This document shows, piece by piece, positions 37,736-50,924 of a stretch of DNA of 64,000 nucleotides. The DNA lies in NCBI GenBank assembly GCA_947623455.1, contig OX392541.1, forward strand, positions 5,656,701-5,720,700. The letters run 5' to 3'. The notes below the pieces were generated by a model. That model made no database searches and was not told the DNA's origin. It worked only from the letters and a program-made list of their open reading frames with translations. Both the position numbers and the translations under genes were made by a program. The stretch is from Mimachlamys varia (taxonomy: Eukaryota > Mollusca > Bivalvia > Pectinida > Pectinidae). The first letter of the stretch is position 1, and every line of letters begins with the position of its first letter.

Positions 37736-40110
37736 CAGCTTGCTTTTTACCAAGTTGTTTAGAGTACTTTTTACCAAGTTGTTTAGAGAACTTTTTACTT
37801 AGTTGTTTAGAGTACTTTTTACTTAGTTGTTTAGAGTACTTTTTACTAAGTTGTTTAGAGAACTTTTTACTTAGTTGTTTAGAGTACTTTTTACTTAGTT
37901 GTTTAGAGTACTTTTTACTTAGTTGTTTAGAGTACTTTTTACCAAGTTGTTTAGAGTACTTTTTACTTAGTTGTTTAGAGTACTTTTTACCAAGTTGTTT
38001 AGAGTACTTTTTACTTAGTTGTTTAGAGTACTTTTTACCAAGTTGTTTAGAGTACTTTTTACCAAGTTGTTTAGAGTACTTTTTACTTAGTTGTTTAGAG
38101 TACTTTTTACCAAGTTGTTTAGAGTACTTTTTACCAAGTTGTTTAGAGTACTTTTTACTTAGTTGTTTAGAGTACTTTTTACCAAGTTGTTTAGAGTACT
38201 TTTTACCAAGTTGTTTAGAGTACTTTTTACCAAGTTGTTTAGAGTACTTTTTACCAAGTTGTTTAGAGTACTTTTTATTAAGTTGTTTAGAGTACTTTTT
38301 ACCAAGTTGTTTAGAGTACTTTTTACTTAGTTGATTAGAGTATTTTTTACCAAGTTGTTTAGAGTACTTTTTACCAAGTTGTTTAGAGTACTTTTTACCA
38401 AGTTGTTTAGAGTACTTTTTATTAAGTTGTTTAGAGTACTTTTTACCAAGTTGTTTAGAGTACTTTTTACTTAGTTGATTAGAGTATTTTTTACCAAGTT
38501 GTTTAGAGTACTTTTTACCAAGTTGTTTAGAGTACTTTTTACCAAGTTGTTTAGAGTACTTTTTATTAAGTTGTTTAGAGTACTTTTTACTTAGTTGTTT
38601 AGAGTACTTTTTACCAAGTTGTTAGAGAGTACTTTTTACCAAGTTGTTTAGAGTACTTTTTACCAAATTGTTTAGAGTACTTTTTATTAAGTTGTTTTGA
38701 GTACTTTTTACCAAGTTGTTTAGATTACTTTTTACCAAGTTGTTTAGAGTACTTTTTACCAAGTTGTTTAGAGTACTTTTTACCGAGTTGTTAAGAGTAC
38801 TTTTTACCAAATTGTTAGAGAGTACTTTTTATTAAGTTTTTTAGAGTACTTTTTACCAAGTTGTTTGGAGTTCTTTTTATTAAGTTGTTTAGAGTACTTT
38901 TTACCAAGTTGTTTGGAGAACTTTTTACCAAGTTGTTTAGAGTACTTTTTACCAAGTTGTTTAGAGTACTTTTTACCAAGTTGTTTGGAGAACTTTTTAC
39001 CAAGTTGTTTAGAGTACTTTTTATTAAGTTGTTTAGAGTACTTTTTACTAAGTTGTTTAGAGTACTTTTTACCAAGTTGTTTAGAATACTTTTTACTAAG
39101 TTGTTTAGAGTACTTTTTATTAAGTTGTTTAGAGTACTTTTTACTAAGTTGTTTAGAGTACTTTTTACTAAGTTGTTTAGAGTACTTTTTATTAAGTTGT
39201 TTAGAGTACTTTTTACCAAGTTGTTTACAGTACTTTTTACCAAGTTGTTTGGAGAACTTTTTACCAAGTTGTTTAGAGTACTTTTTACCAAGTTGTTTAG
39301 AGTACTTTTTACCAAGTTGTTTGGAGAACTTTTTACCAAGTTATTTACAGTACTTTTTACCAAGTTGTTTAGAGTACTTTTTACCAAGTTGTTTAGAGTA
39401 CTATTTACCAAGTTGTTTAGAGTACTTTTTACTTAGTTGTTTAGAGTACTTTTTACCAAGTTGTTTGGAGAACTTTTTACCAAGTTGTTTAGAGTACTTT
39501 TTATTAAGTTGTTTAGAGTACTTTTTACCAAGTTGTTTGGAGAACGTTTTACCAAGTTGTTTAGAGTACTTTTTATTAAGTTGTTTAGAGTACTTTTACC
39601 AAGTTGTTTAGAGTACTTTTTATTAAGTTGTTTAGAGTACTTTTTACCAAAATGTTTAGAGTACTTTTTATTAAGTTGTTTAGAGTACTTTTTACCAAGT
39701 TGTTTGGAGAACTTTTTACCAAGTTGTTTAGAGTACTTTTTATTAAGTTGTTTAGAGTACTTTTTACCAAGTTGTTTGGAGAACTTTTTACCAAGTTGTT
39801 TAGAGTACTTTTTACCAAGTTGTTTAGAGTACGTTTTACCAAGTTGTTAGAGAGTACTTTTTACCAAGTTGTTTAGAGTACTTTTTACTTAGTTGTTTAG
39901 AGTACTTTTTACCAAGTTGTTTGGAGAACTTTTTACCAAGTTGTTTAGAGTACTTTTTACCAAGTTGTTTAGAGTACTTTTTATTAAGTTGTTTAGAGTA
40001 CTTTTTACTAAGTTGTTTTGAGTACTTTTTACTAAGTTGTTCAGATAACTTTTTATCAGGTTGTTTAGAGAACGTTTTAATAAGTTGTTTAGAGTACTTT
40101 CACACTTTAT
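37736..40110. repeat. 24-bp minisatellite array, about 99 copies, open in several frames
   Basis: The unit is TTTTTACCAAGTTGTTTAGA plus GTAC (24 bp), with TTACTTAG, TTATTAAG, TTACTAAG and TTTGGAGAAC variants. The period gives open frames on both strands (up to 248 codons, + strand, repeat C-L-E-Y-F-L-P-S). The C-terminal and N-terminal ends of these frames are also repeat, and there is no splice context. Occasional units with 'GTTAGAGAG' shift the phase by one base at 38621, 38814 and 39847, which shows the array is not selected for a reading frame. Confidence 0.96.
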
Positions 40111-41343
40111 ATGGATCAATTCCCGATTAAAATGCATCCCCATATACGTGTAAAATAACTGTAAACACCTTGGTTTAGGTCCACATTTTGAATTAGCAGT
40201 AACTTTTCTGGCATTAGTGCTAAAAACACGAAAATCGTTTGTCCACAGAAAAGTCTAATCTCCATCAGACAGAACAGCCTAAGCTCCATCAAACAGAAAT
40301 GAAAATAATGGGGAAATACGGTTGTTTTCATCTGTCTGTCCCTCCGTCCTTCCGTCTTCTCCGTCCGTCAGTGGTTATAGAATATTTGATAGGTATAATG
40401 ATGTATCACCATTACGCTGTACAAAATAAGCTTGTGAGCGTGTAGACAGTCAGCAGTCGATAGACTCCTCATAGTTCAGGCGATATAGATAATTACACCT
40501 GTTCGGCTGATACTAGCTCATTACAGGTAAGTATTCAGGTATGTTTATACATACCTGAGTATGTAAAAACTCGTAATCGCCTCTTTTATCTAAGTGTTCC
40601 TGATAAGGTAAATAGGAAGTCAGACCGTCCCTACCCTACCTGTCCACGTCACGGAAGGTACAGGTGATGAAGTCCCCACACGTACAAATAATTTAGGGAT
40701 TTACACCGATCCTATCACAGTTTGCCGACAGGGGCGCGCCGAATAGGCCGCCAGGCGGCGGGCCTTTCACACCTGTCGGCATTTCCTTGGAGTCACGTGC
40801 GGTTGTCGTCTGCTGTTATTTTCGTCAATGATAAGCGATTACAAGTCTTTAAAGTGTGTCTCCATTATAAAGTATAACTACCATAGAGAACCTTTTAAAT
40901 TACTCTACAAGACATAAGACGGGGAGACAGAAGGGCGTGCAGTTAAAATGACGGATAGTTTCACGATATTGAACTACAATGTAATTGAATTCTCATTTAC
41001 TGTATCGATTTAATTCGAAAGTTGAAATGTGTGTCCCCCAAATGCGCCCTTTCAGAGATAAATTCGTTCAAATTTATTTTTCGACGTAATTGGTTAAATA
41101 AAACCTACTTGCCCAGATAGCATCGCCAGAAATAATACCGAGGTCGCCATTCATTAAAACTTTTCGTTAATTCTGTCAACACCGCCTTTTGAATTCCGCA
41201 TTTTTCTCATTTCTCAAATCATTAAATCTGCCAAGTAACGATTAGTGGGTAGTAGATGTAAGCCAACATGCTAATACGTTGTTTGTTTTGTTTTATTTTT
41301 ATTTATTTTTTCGGTCAATTAGGGGAGACTATATCGCACAACA
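40111..41343. other. Unique intronic sequence with a short hairpin
   Basis: Nothing coding is recognised. TCAGGTATG and its reverse complement CATACCTGA (around 40535-40558) form a 9-bp perfect stem with a TTTATA loop. Two GC-rich palindromic words (GGCGCGCC, CCGCCAGGCGGC) lie at about 40733-40760. Confidence 0.5.
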
Positions 41344-41585
41344 GTAATCGTGTTATACATATGTATCATCAATGTTATACATATGTATCATCAATGTTAT
41401 ACATATGTATCATCAATGTTATACATATGTATCATCAATTTTATACATTTGTATCATCAATGTTATACATATGTATCATCTATTTCATACATAATTATGC
41501 ATCATCAATTTTATACATATGTATCATCAATTTTATACATATATATCATCAATTTTATACATAATTATGTATCATCAATTTTTCA
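41344..41585. repeat. 22-bp tandem repeat, about 11 copies
   Basis: The unit is ATACATATGTATCATCAATG plus TT, with ATTTT and ATAATTATG variants towards the right end. The ATACATATGTAT part is itself palindromic. Confidence 0.94.
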
Positions 41586-43009
41586 ATTTCATAATATTTA
41601 ATTATTGATACTTTAAACAATTAACAAGAAATACTAAGAATTAGTAAACATCAGTATCAATAAATGGATTAGACAACAGGCAAAGTCTATATTAGTCTTT
41701 TCCAACAAATAACCGATATCCTTATATATATATAAAGTCCGCCTGAAGAAGCCTGAGAGGGCAGAAAGGCCTTGAGGCAAAGTCTTAGTTTTTTGTTCTT
41801 TTTTATATTTAACTTCGCAAGGACAATTGATAACTTTTCTTTATATATATATGAACATAATTGTAATTAGTTGTGAAGTAGGAAAGAAGCGATGTATTAT
41901 TTTTTTATCAATTAAGATCACATTCTCACTCACTATTATACAATTCTTATTAATTTAATAAATTATGTTTCTTAGAACTGCCAAATATGAACTATTTATA
42001 TATTGAGAATCTTCTAGTGTTTTTTTTTAAATGAGCTACTATGTTTAAATATAGTTAAATAAATTTCATCAGACATACCAACTACTCCATTCAATATAAC
42101 ATCTAAATTAACATAACCTAAAAGATCATATATAGAAACAATATGATGTCTTTCATTTCAGTAACATAAATTGGTTACCTGGAGACGGAAACAATAATTT
42201 AGGTTTTAACTTATTGAAGAACATTTTAACAGGGATCAGGGCAAGATATACTACAGAAAGCTAAAGCCTTAGCCAGATTTCAGATTTTTTTCAAATGTAT
42301 TTTATTTAAAACACTCACACACGAAAATGTCAGCAATGGTGTACATATTCATGAAATTATATTTTGAATGTTGAAATAAAATATAGCGCGTTTAATTGTA
42401 GCTATGTAAAGATCTATTTTTCGGGAGAATAATCGTCAACTGTTCGATATAATATAATCTTAACCAAATCACAAATATAAATACTTTAAAACGATAATAC
42501 TGCATAAAGGAATCATTGGTGATTTATAATCTAGTAATATAATTATTATTCTATGTAACCATCTTGTCAAACATAAAATAAAAATACAAAAGAAATGATC
42601 TTTGTTAACTCGCACTACGAATTAGTTTATTTTTTTTAAAGAATATAACCAGGACGAGTGCTTCGGAGTGATTCAATCTGTGAATCTTCACACTACGGTA
42701 TAACACAGATTACAGGCCCAGTGCTGCGGATAGACTATCATATCAGCGACAGCAATACATGTACAATCAGTGCATCTTCGCCGTTTAAGTGCGAAATTCT
42801 TTTTTTAATTGTTAACATTTTTGCATTTAAGTGAAATTGTTTAATCTGTATCACTTTTTGTGTGTATGTACACACTAATTACAGAGCAGGACAGACGTTG
42901 ATCTAAGTCCGACACTTCTCCACTCTGTGATGTATATAAACATCCTAGTTTCTTTTATTGTTCATCACTTTTTAGAGAGTAACACTTAAAACATGCTATG
43001 AAGAGTTGT
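41586..43009. other. AT-rich unique intronic sequence, nothing recognised
   Basis: No exon or RNA gene. It holds two short (TA)n tracts (about 41722-41732 and 41842-41851). Confidence 0.5.
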
Positions 43010-43195
43010 TTGTGTGGTGTAGTGGAAACTTACGGACGGCCGGGGTTCGATTTTGGACGTTAGATGTGAAAGGGTCAGAGTCGACGACGTCAGTTTTTTA
43101 GGTGGTCTGGTGGTGCAACAGATACATTGTAGCGCATGCACTTGTCATTCACCAAGGCGGCCGGAGATCGATTCCCCGATCGGCCATATCGTGAG
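43010..43195 (+). mobile_element. Two tRNA-like SINE heads in tandem
   Basis: The first head has TGTGGTGTAGTGGAAA (box-A-like, about 43013-43028) and GGGGTTCGATTTTGG (box B, about 43043-43057). The second has TCTGGTGGTGCAACAGATAC (box-A-like, about 43107-43126), with CACCAAGGCGGCCGGAGATC and TCGATTCCCCGATCGG (about 43150-43186). The second shares the CACCAAGGC...CGAT..CCCGATCGG wording with 5630-5668. These are SINE remnants and not functional tRNAs. Confidence 0.55.
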
Positions 43196-43214
43196 GTCAC
43201 CTTCCCGAAGAGGT

Positions 43215-43945
43215 ACTTAGGGCCTTACCAATCCCCATTTTAAATCCACGTAAGCTACCATCCGAACCTAACACCATCCCCGTGTTCAAATCCACCCGCG
43301 CAACCATTCGGGCCATATCCTATCCCTGTGTTAAAATCCACCCGCGCTACCATCCGGGCCATACCCGACCCCGTGTTAAAATCCACCCGCGCTACCATCC
43401 GGGCCATACCCCATCCCTGTGTTAAAATCCCCCCGCGCTACCATCCGGGCCATACCCGACCCCGTGTTAAAATCCCCCCGCGCTACCATCCGGGCCATAC
43501 CCGACCCCGTGTTAAAATCCCCCCGCGCTACCATCCGAGCCATACCCCATCCCTGTGTTAAAATCCCTCCGCGCTACCATCCGGGCCATACCCGACCCCG
43601 TGTTAAAATCCCCCCCGCGCTACCATCCGGGCCATACCCGACCCCGTGTTAAAATCCACCCGCGTTACCATCCGGGCCTTACCCCTCACCGTGTTAAAAT
43701 CCATCCGCGCTACCATCCAGGCCTTACCCCGTCCCCGTGTTAAAATCCACCCGCGCTACCATCCGAGCCTTACCCCTCCCCGTGTTTTAATCCACCCGTG
43801 CAACCATCCAGGCCTTACCCGACCCCGTATTAAAATCCATCCGCTCTACCATCCGAGACTTACCCCATCCCCGTGTTAAAATCCATCCGCGCTATTATCC
43901 GGGCCTTACCCCATCCCCATATAAAACCCACCTGCGCTACGTACC
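43215..43945. repeat. 45-bp tandem repeat, about 16 copies
   Basis: The unit contains CGTGTTAAAATCCACCCGCG, CTACCATCCGGGCC and ATACCCGACCC or TTACCCCATCCC. It begins directly after the SINE-like segment and may have grown from its 3' tail. Overlapping frames of 62-77 codons reflect the 45-bp period (a multiple of three). Confidence 0.94.
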
Positions 43946-44297
43946 CTCCCGGCCAATCAAGATGATGCATAAGCTAAAACTCAACATATTTTTGTAATCG
44001 TATCCTATACTATTGTTGTTAAATAAACGTATTGCTCCATAATTGTTATTTTGCACGTGACTTAATTAAGAATCAACCTCTCTGACAAATACTGTTTTGA
44101 AAAGCATATTCTGTTTATTAATTTTATTGGGGCATTCAAAGAAAGTGATTAAGTGAGTATTTTTATTGTAGTACGGAAGCAAATGTTAATCTCAAACTTT
44201 CCACAACGGTAGGCGGAAGTTCATTCCAATTTTCTGACGGGAACAGGATCTTCCTGTGCTTTTGTGGACTCTTTTGACTGATTGAATACATTTGATT
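43946..44297. other. Unique intronic spacer, nothing recognised
   Basis: AT-rich sequence without frames or repeats of note. Confidence 0.5.
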
Positions 44298-44535
44298 CTG
44301 TACGCACGGGCCGTGACCCCTGTCATGCTATAGTACGCATGGGCCGTGACCCCGTGTCATGCTATAGTACGCACGGGCCGTGACCCCGTGTCACGCTGTA
44401 GTACGCACGGGCCGCGACCAGTGTCACGCTGTAGTACGCACGGGCCGCGACCCCGTCTCACGCTGTAGTACGCACGAGCCGCGACCAGTGTCACGCTGTA
44501 GTACGCACGGGCCGTGACCCCCTTGTCACGCTGCT
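44298..44535. repeat. 33-34 bp tandem repeat, 7 copies
   Basis: The unit contains AGTACGCACGGGCCGTGACC followed by CCGTGTCACGCTGT. CGTGACCCCGTGTCACG is itself partly palindromic, so single strands could fold. Copies alternate between GCGACCAGTGTC and GTGACCCCGTGTC. Confidence 0.93.
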
Positions 44536-45111
44536 GACGTTTTGAGCTGTCACATAAATGCTTGATCGGCATGATAAAATTTATTACATTTCACCGATCG
44601 CTAGTTCACTTTTAAAGTAGCATGGTTCTATTTCAAAATCAAACGAACCGCGTGACCTTTACGTGTCATCAGATATATACGTTCGTCTAATTTTAGGAAT
44701 AAAAAACGCCAACTTTTGACATTAAAACAATTTTGAATAGAATGTTTACAATAAAGGATGAAATTGAGCGCAAAATTATATACGTCATTTACACAAAAAA
44801 GAAAAGAAAACTATTTTGATAATGGTTCATGACTTCTTTAATGCATTTATTTGTGCACGCACTTGATTTTCTGATATTGCAATAAAACAATCCTTATAAA
44901 AGATTTACTTGTTATTATCTGGAGTAAAAACTAAAGTTAGAGTCGGATACAGATTCCAGATAATACACGAATTCCGGATCAGCTTTCAGATAACATGTTT
45001 TAGAGAATGGTAGAGTTTCGTCCAACCTGACAGATAAGTATCTATAGGTCGTCACCATGCCCATTCCTGTAGTAAGCTAAGTACTTGATCAGGTCAGAGC
45101 ACGAGAAAGTG
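44536..45111. other. Unique intronic spacer, nothing recognised
   Basis: AT-rich. No exon or repeat seen. Confidence 0.5.
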
Positions 45112-48100
45112 TGTAGTAGGTCAGTGTGTGTAGGTGTATAGGTAATGCGGTACATCAGTGTAGTAGGTCTGTGTATAGGTAATGCGGTACATCAGTGTAG
45201 TAGGTCTGTGTATAGGTAATGCGGTACATCAGTGTAGTAGGTCTGTGTGTGTAGGTGCATAGGTAATGCGGTACATCAGTGTAGTAGGTCTGTGTGTATA
45301 GGTAATGCGGTACATCAGTATAGTAGGTCTGTGTGTATAGGTAATGCGGTACATCAGTGTAGTAGGTCAGTGTGTGTAGGTGTATAGGTAATGCGGTACA
45401 TCAGTGTAGTAGGTCTGTGTGTGTAGGTGCATAGGTAATGCGGTACATCAGTGTAGTAGGTCTGTGTGTGTAGGTAATGCGGTACATCAGTGTAGTAGGT
45501 CTGTGTGTATAGGTGTATAGGTAATGCGGTACATCAGTGTAGTAGGTCTGTGTGTGTAGGTAATGCGGTACATCAGTGTAGTTGGTCTGTGTGTATAGGT
45601 AATGCGGTACATCAGTGTAGTAGGTCTGTGTGTATAGGTAATGCGGTACATCAGTGTAGTTGGTCTGTGTGTATAGGTAATGCGGTACATCAGTGTAGTA
45701 GGTCTGTGTGTATAGGTATATAGGTAATGCGGTACATCAGTGTAGTAGGTCTGTGTGTATAGGTAATGCGGTACATCAGTGTAGTAGGTCTGTGTGTGTA
45801 GGTAATGCGGTGCATCAGTGTAGTAGGTCTGTGTGTATAGGTGTATAGCGGTACATCAGTGTAGTAGGTCTGTGTGTAGGTGTATAGGTAATGCGGTACA
45901 TCAGTGTAGTAGGTCTGTGTGTATAGGTGTATAGCGGTACATCAGTGTAGTAGGTCTGTGTGTATAGGTGTATAGGTGATACGGTACATCAGTGTAGTAG
46001 GTCTGTGTGTGTAGGTAATGCGGTACATCAGTGTTGTAGGTCTGTGTGTGTAGGTGTATAGGTAATGCGGTACATAAGTGTAGTAGGTTTGTGTGTAGGT
46101 GTATAGGTAATGCGGTACATAAGTGTAGTAGGTCTGTGTGTAGGTGTATAGGTAATGCGGTACATCAGTGTAGTTGGTCTGTGTGTAGGTGTATAGGTAA
46201 TGCGGTACATCAGTGTAGTTGGTCTGTGTGTGTAGGTGTATAGGTAATGCGGTACATCAGTGTAGTAGGTCTGTGTGTGTAGGTAATGCGGTACATCAGT
46301 GTAGTAGGTCTGTGTGTGTAGGTAATGCGGTACATCAGTGTAGTAGGTCTGTGTGTGTAGGTAATGCGGTACATCAGTGTAGTAGGTCTGTGTATAGGTA
46401 ATGCGGTACATCAGTGTAGTAGGTCAGTGTGTGTAGGTAATGCGGTACATCAGTGTAGTAGGTCTGTGTGTGTAGGTAATGCGGTACATCAGTGTAGTAG
46501 GTCTGTGTGTGTAGGTAATGCGGTACATCAGTGTAGTAGGTCAGTGTGTGTAGGTAATGCGGTACATCAGTGTAGTAGGTCTGTGTGTGTAGGTAATGCG
46601 GTACATCAGTGTAGTAGGTCTGTGTGTGTAGGTAATGCGGTACATCAGTGTAGTAGGTCTGTGTGTGTAGGTAATGCGGTACATCAGTGTAGTAGGTCTG
46701 TGTGTGTAGGTGTATAGGTAATGCGGTACATCAGTGTAGTAGGTCTGTGTGTATAGGTGTATAGGTGATGCGGTACATCAGTGTAGTAGGTCTGTGTGTA
46801 TAGGTGTATAGGTAATGCGGTACATCAGTGTAGTAGGTCTGTGTGTGTAGGTAATGCGGTACATCAGTGTAGTAGGTCTGTGTGTATAGGTGTATAGGTA
46901 ATGCGGTACATCAGTGTAGTAGGTCTGTGTATAGATAATGCGGTACATCAGTGTAGTAGGTCTGTGTGTATAGGTCATGCGGTACATCAGTGTAGTTGGT
47001 TTGTGTGTATAGGTGTATGGGTAATGCGGTACATCAGTGTAGTAGGTCTGTGTGTGTAGGTAATGCGGTACATCAGTGTAGTTGGTCTGTGTGTATAGGT
47101 GTATAGGTAATGCGGTACATCAGTGTAGTAGGTCAGTGTGTATAGGTGTATAGGTAATGCGGTACATCAGTGTAGTAAGTCTGTGTGTATAGGTGTGTAA
47201 GTAATGCGGTACATCAGTGTAGTAGGTCTGTGTGTATAGGTGTATAGGTAATGCGGTACATCAGTGTAGTAGGTCTGTGTGTGTAGTTAATGCGGTACAT
47301 CAGTGTAGTAGGTCTGTGTGTGTAGGTGTATAGGTAATGCGGTACATCAGTGTAGTAGGTCTGTGTGTGTAGTTGTATAGGTAATGCGGTACATCAGTGT
47401 AGTAGGTCTGTGTGTATAGGTAATGCGGTACATCAGTGTAGTAGGTCTGTGTGTGTAGGTGTATAGGTAATGCGGTACATCAGTGTAGTAGGTCTGTGTG
47501 TATAGGTAATGCGGTACATCAGTGTAGTAGGTCTGTGTGTATAGGTGTATAGGTAATGCGGTACAATAGTGTGGTAGGTCTGTGTATAGGTAATGCGGTA
47601 CATCAGTGTAGTAGGTCTGTGTGTATAGGTAATGCGGTACATCAGTGTAATAGGTCTGTGTGTGTAGGTGTATAGGTAATGCGGTACATCAGTGTAGTAG
47701 GTCTGTGTGTATAGGTGTATATCGGTACATCAGTGTAGTAGGTCTGTGTGTAGGTAATGCGGTACATCAGTGTAGTAGGTCTGTGTGTGTAGGTAATGCG
47801 GTACATCAGTGTAGTAGGTCTGTGTGTATAGGTGTATAGCGGTACATCAGTGTAGTAGGTCTGTGTGTGTAGGTAATGCGGTACAATAGTGTAGTAGGTC
47901 TGTGTATAGGTAATGCGGTACATCAGTGTAGTTGGTCTGTGTGTGTAGGTGTATAGGTAATGCGGTACATCAGTGTAGTAGGTCTGTGTGTGTAGGTAAT
48001 GCGGTACATCAGTATAGTAGGTCTGTGTGTATAGGTGTATAGGTAATGCGGTACATCAGTGTAGTAGGTCTGTGTGTATAGGTAATGCGGTACATCAGTG

Positions 48101-50655
48101 TAGTAGGTCTGTGTGTATAGGTAATGCGGTACATCAGTGTAGTAGGTCTGTGTGTAGGTAATGCGGTACATCAGTGTAGTAGGTCTGTGTGTGTAGGTAA
48201 TGCGGTACATCAGTGTAGTAGGTCTGTGTGTATAGGTGTATAGCGGTACATCAGTGTAGTAGGTCTGTGTGTGTAGGTAATGCGGTACAATAGTGTAGTA
48301 GGTCTGTGTATAGGTAATGCGGTACATCAGTGTAGTTGGTCTGTGTGTGTAGGTGTATAGGTAATGCGGTACATCAGTGTAGTAGGTCTGTGTGTGTAGG
48401 TAATGCGGTACATCAGTATAGTAGGTCTGTGTGTATAGGTGTATAGGTAATGCGGTACATCAGTGTAGTAGGTCTGTGTGTATAGGTAATGCGGTACATC
48501 AGTGTAGTAGGTCTGTGTGTATAGGTAATGCGGTACATCAGTGTAGTAGGTCTGTGTGTATAGGTAATGCGGTACATCAGTGTAGTAGGTCTGTGTGTAT
48601 AGGTGTATAGGTAATGCGGTACATTAGTGTAGTAGGTCTGTGTGTATAGGTGTATAGGTAATGCGGTACATCAGTATAGTAGGTCTGTGTGTATAGGTGT
48701 ATAGGTAATGCGGTACATCAGTGTAGTAGGTCTGTGTGTATAGGTAATGCGGTACATCAGTGTAGTAGGTCTGTGTGTATAGGTAATGCGGTACATCAGT
48801 GTAGTAGGTCTGTGTGTGTAGGTAATGCGGTACATCAGTGTAGTAGGTCTGTGTATAGGTAATGCGGTACATCAGTGTAGTAGGTCTGTGTGTGTAGGTA
48901 ATGCGGTACATCAGTATAGTAGGTCTGTGTGTATAGGTGTATAGGTAATGCGGTACATCAGTGTAGTAGGTCTGTGTGTGTAGGTAATGCGGTACATCAG
49001 TGTAGTAGGTCTGTGTGTATAGGTGTATAGGTAATGCGGTACATCAGTGTAGTAGGTCTGTGTGTGTAGGTAATGCGGTACATCAGTATAGTAGGTCTGT
49101 GTGTATAGGTGTATAGGTTATGCGGTACAATAGTGTAGTAGGTCTGTGTATAGGTAATGCGGTACATCAGTGTAGTAGGTCAGTGTGTGTAGGTGTATAG
49201 GTAATGCGGTAAAATAGTGTAGTAGGTCTGTGTATAGGTAATGCGGTACATCAGTGTAGTTGGTCTGTTTGTGTAGGTGTATAGGTAATGCGGTACATCA
49301 GTGTAGTAGGTCTGTGTGTGTAGGTGTATAGGTAATGCGGTACATCAGTGTAGTAGGTCTGTGTGTATAGGTGTGTAGGTAATGCGGTACATCAGTGTAG
49401 TAGGTCAGTGTGTGTAGGTGTATAGGTAATGCGGTACATCAGTGTAGTAGGTCTGTTTGTATAGGTAATGCGGTACATCAGTGTAGTAGGTCTGTGTGTG
49501 TAGGTGTATAGGTAATGCGGTACAATAGTGTGGTAGGTCTGTGTATAGGTAATGCGGTACATCAGTGTAGTAGGTCTGTGTGTATAGGTAATGCGGTACA
49601 TCAGTGTAATAGGTCTGTGTGTGTAGGTGTATAGGTAATGCGTTACATCAGTGTAGTAGGTCTGTGTGTGTAGGTGTATAGGTAATGCGGTACATCAGTG
49701 TAGTAGGTCTGTGTGTGTAGGTAATGCGGTAGATCAGTGTAGTAGGTATGTGTGTAGGTAATGCGGTACACTAGTGTAGTAGGTCTGTGTGTATGTGTAT
49801 AGGTAATGCGGTACATCAGTGTAGTAGGTATGTATATAGGTAATGCGGTACATCAGTGTAGTAGGTCTGTGTGTGTAGGTAATGCGGTACATCAGTGTAG
49901 TAGGTCTGTGTGTGTAGGTGTATAGGTAATGCGGTACATCAGTGTAGTAGGTCTGTGTGTATAGGTGTATAGCGGTACATCAGTGTAGTAGGTCTGTGTG
50001 TATAGGTGTATAGCGGTACATCAGTGTAGTAGGTCTGTGTGAATAGGTGTATAACGGTACAACAGTGTAGTAGGTCTGTGTGTATAGGTGTATAGCGGTA
50101 CATCAGTGTAGTAGGTCTCTGTGTGTAGGTGTATAGGTAATGCGGTACATCAGTGTAGTAGGTCTGTGTGTATAGGTGTATAGGTAATGCGGTACATCAG
50201 TGTAGTAGGTCTCTGTGTGTAGGTGTATAGGTAATGCGGTACATCAGTGTAGTAGGTCTGTGTGTATAGGTAATGCGGTACATCAGTGTAGTAGGTCTGT
50301 GTGTATAGGTGTATAGCGGTACATCAGTGTAGTAGGTCTGTGTGTATAGGTGTATAGCGGTACATCAGTGTAGTAGGTCTGTGTGTATAGGTAATGCGGT
50401 ACATCAGTGTAGTAGGTCTGTGTGTGTAGGTAATGCGGTACATCAGTGTAGTAGGTCTGTGTGTGTAGGTAATGCGGTACATCAGTGTAGTAGGTCTGTG
50501 TGTGTAGGTAATGCGGTACATCAGTGTAGTAGGTCTGTGTGTGTAGGTAATGCGGTACATCAGTGTAGTAGGTCTGTGTGTGTAGGTGTATAGGTAATGC
50601 GGTACATCAGTGTAGTAGGTCTGTGTGTATAGGTGTATAGGTAATGCGGTACATC
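45112..50655. repeat. Large array of 39-bp and 47-bp units (5.5 kb)
   Basis: About 130 copies of a G/T-rich unit: AGTGTAGTAGGTCTGTGTGT, ATAGG, TAATGCGGTACATC (39 bp). A longer form has an extra 8 bp (GTAGGTGTATAGG, 47 bp), and a shorter form lacks GTAATG (GTATAGCGGTACATC). Higher-order copies are visible: the rare ACAATAGTGTAGTAGG variant with its flanks recurs at 47883 and 48287 (about 404 bp apart), and the 47433-47642 block resembles 49392-49601. Frames of 60-134 codons on both strands are artefacts. This is the largest array in the window. Confidence 0.97.
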
Positions 50656-50924
50656 TGATGACCAGGTTCACGAATCTCGAACCAGCGGCTGCCTTTTGTC
50701 AAACATCACATTGATAACTCCGCCAGTGTGGTTTACACCATTCTCGTCACTTTGTTCCCGACAAACAGACATTTATAAACTGTTATGTTAATTCAAAAAG
50801 CAAATAAACAGGCCGTTTCCAATTTTAAATTTAAATTGGTTTTTGTGATAAAAGAGATACGTATACACGTTCAAAGAAAAGCCCCAGACAGTGTCTACCT
50901 CGTCCCCGGCACTCAAGCTGGTTC

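Noticed and set aside
41738..41785. Hammerhead-ribozyme-like core (CTGAAGA, small GCC/GGC stem, GAAA)
   Set aside because: The core words are present, but the base pair closing stem II is A-A, and I could not form stem III or find a matching cleavage site. The phrase probably belongs to a dispersed repeat.
45112..50655. CRISPR-like regularly spaced repeats
   Set aside because: There are no unique spacers between repeats, the whole unit is repeated, and the context is a eukaryotic intron.
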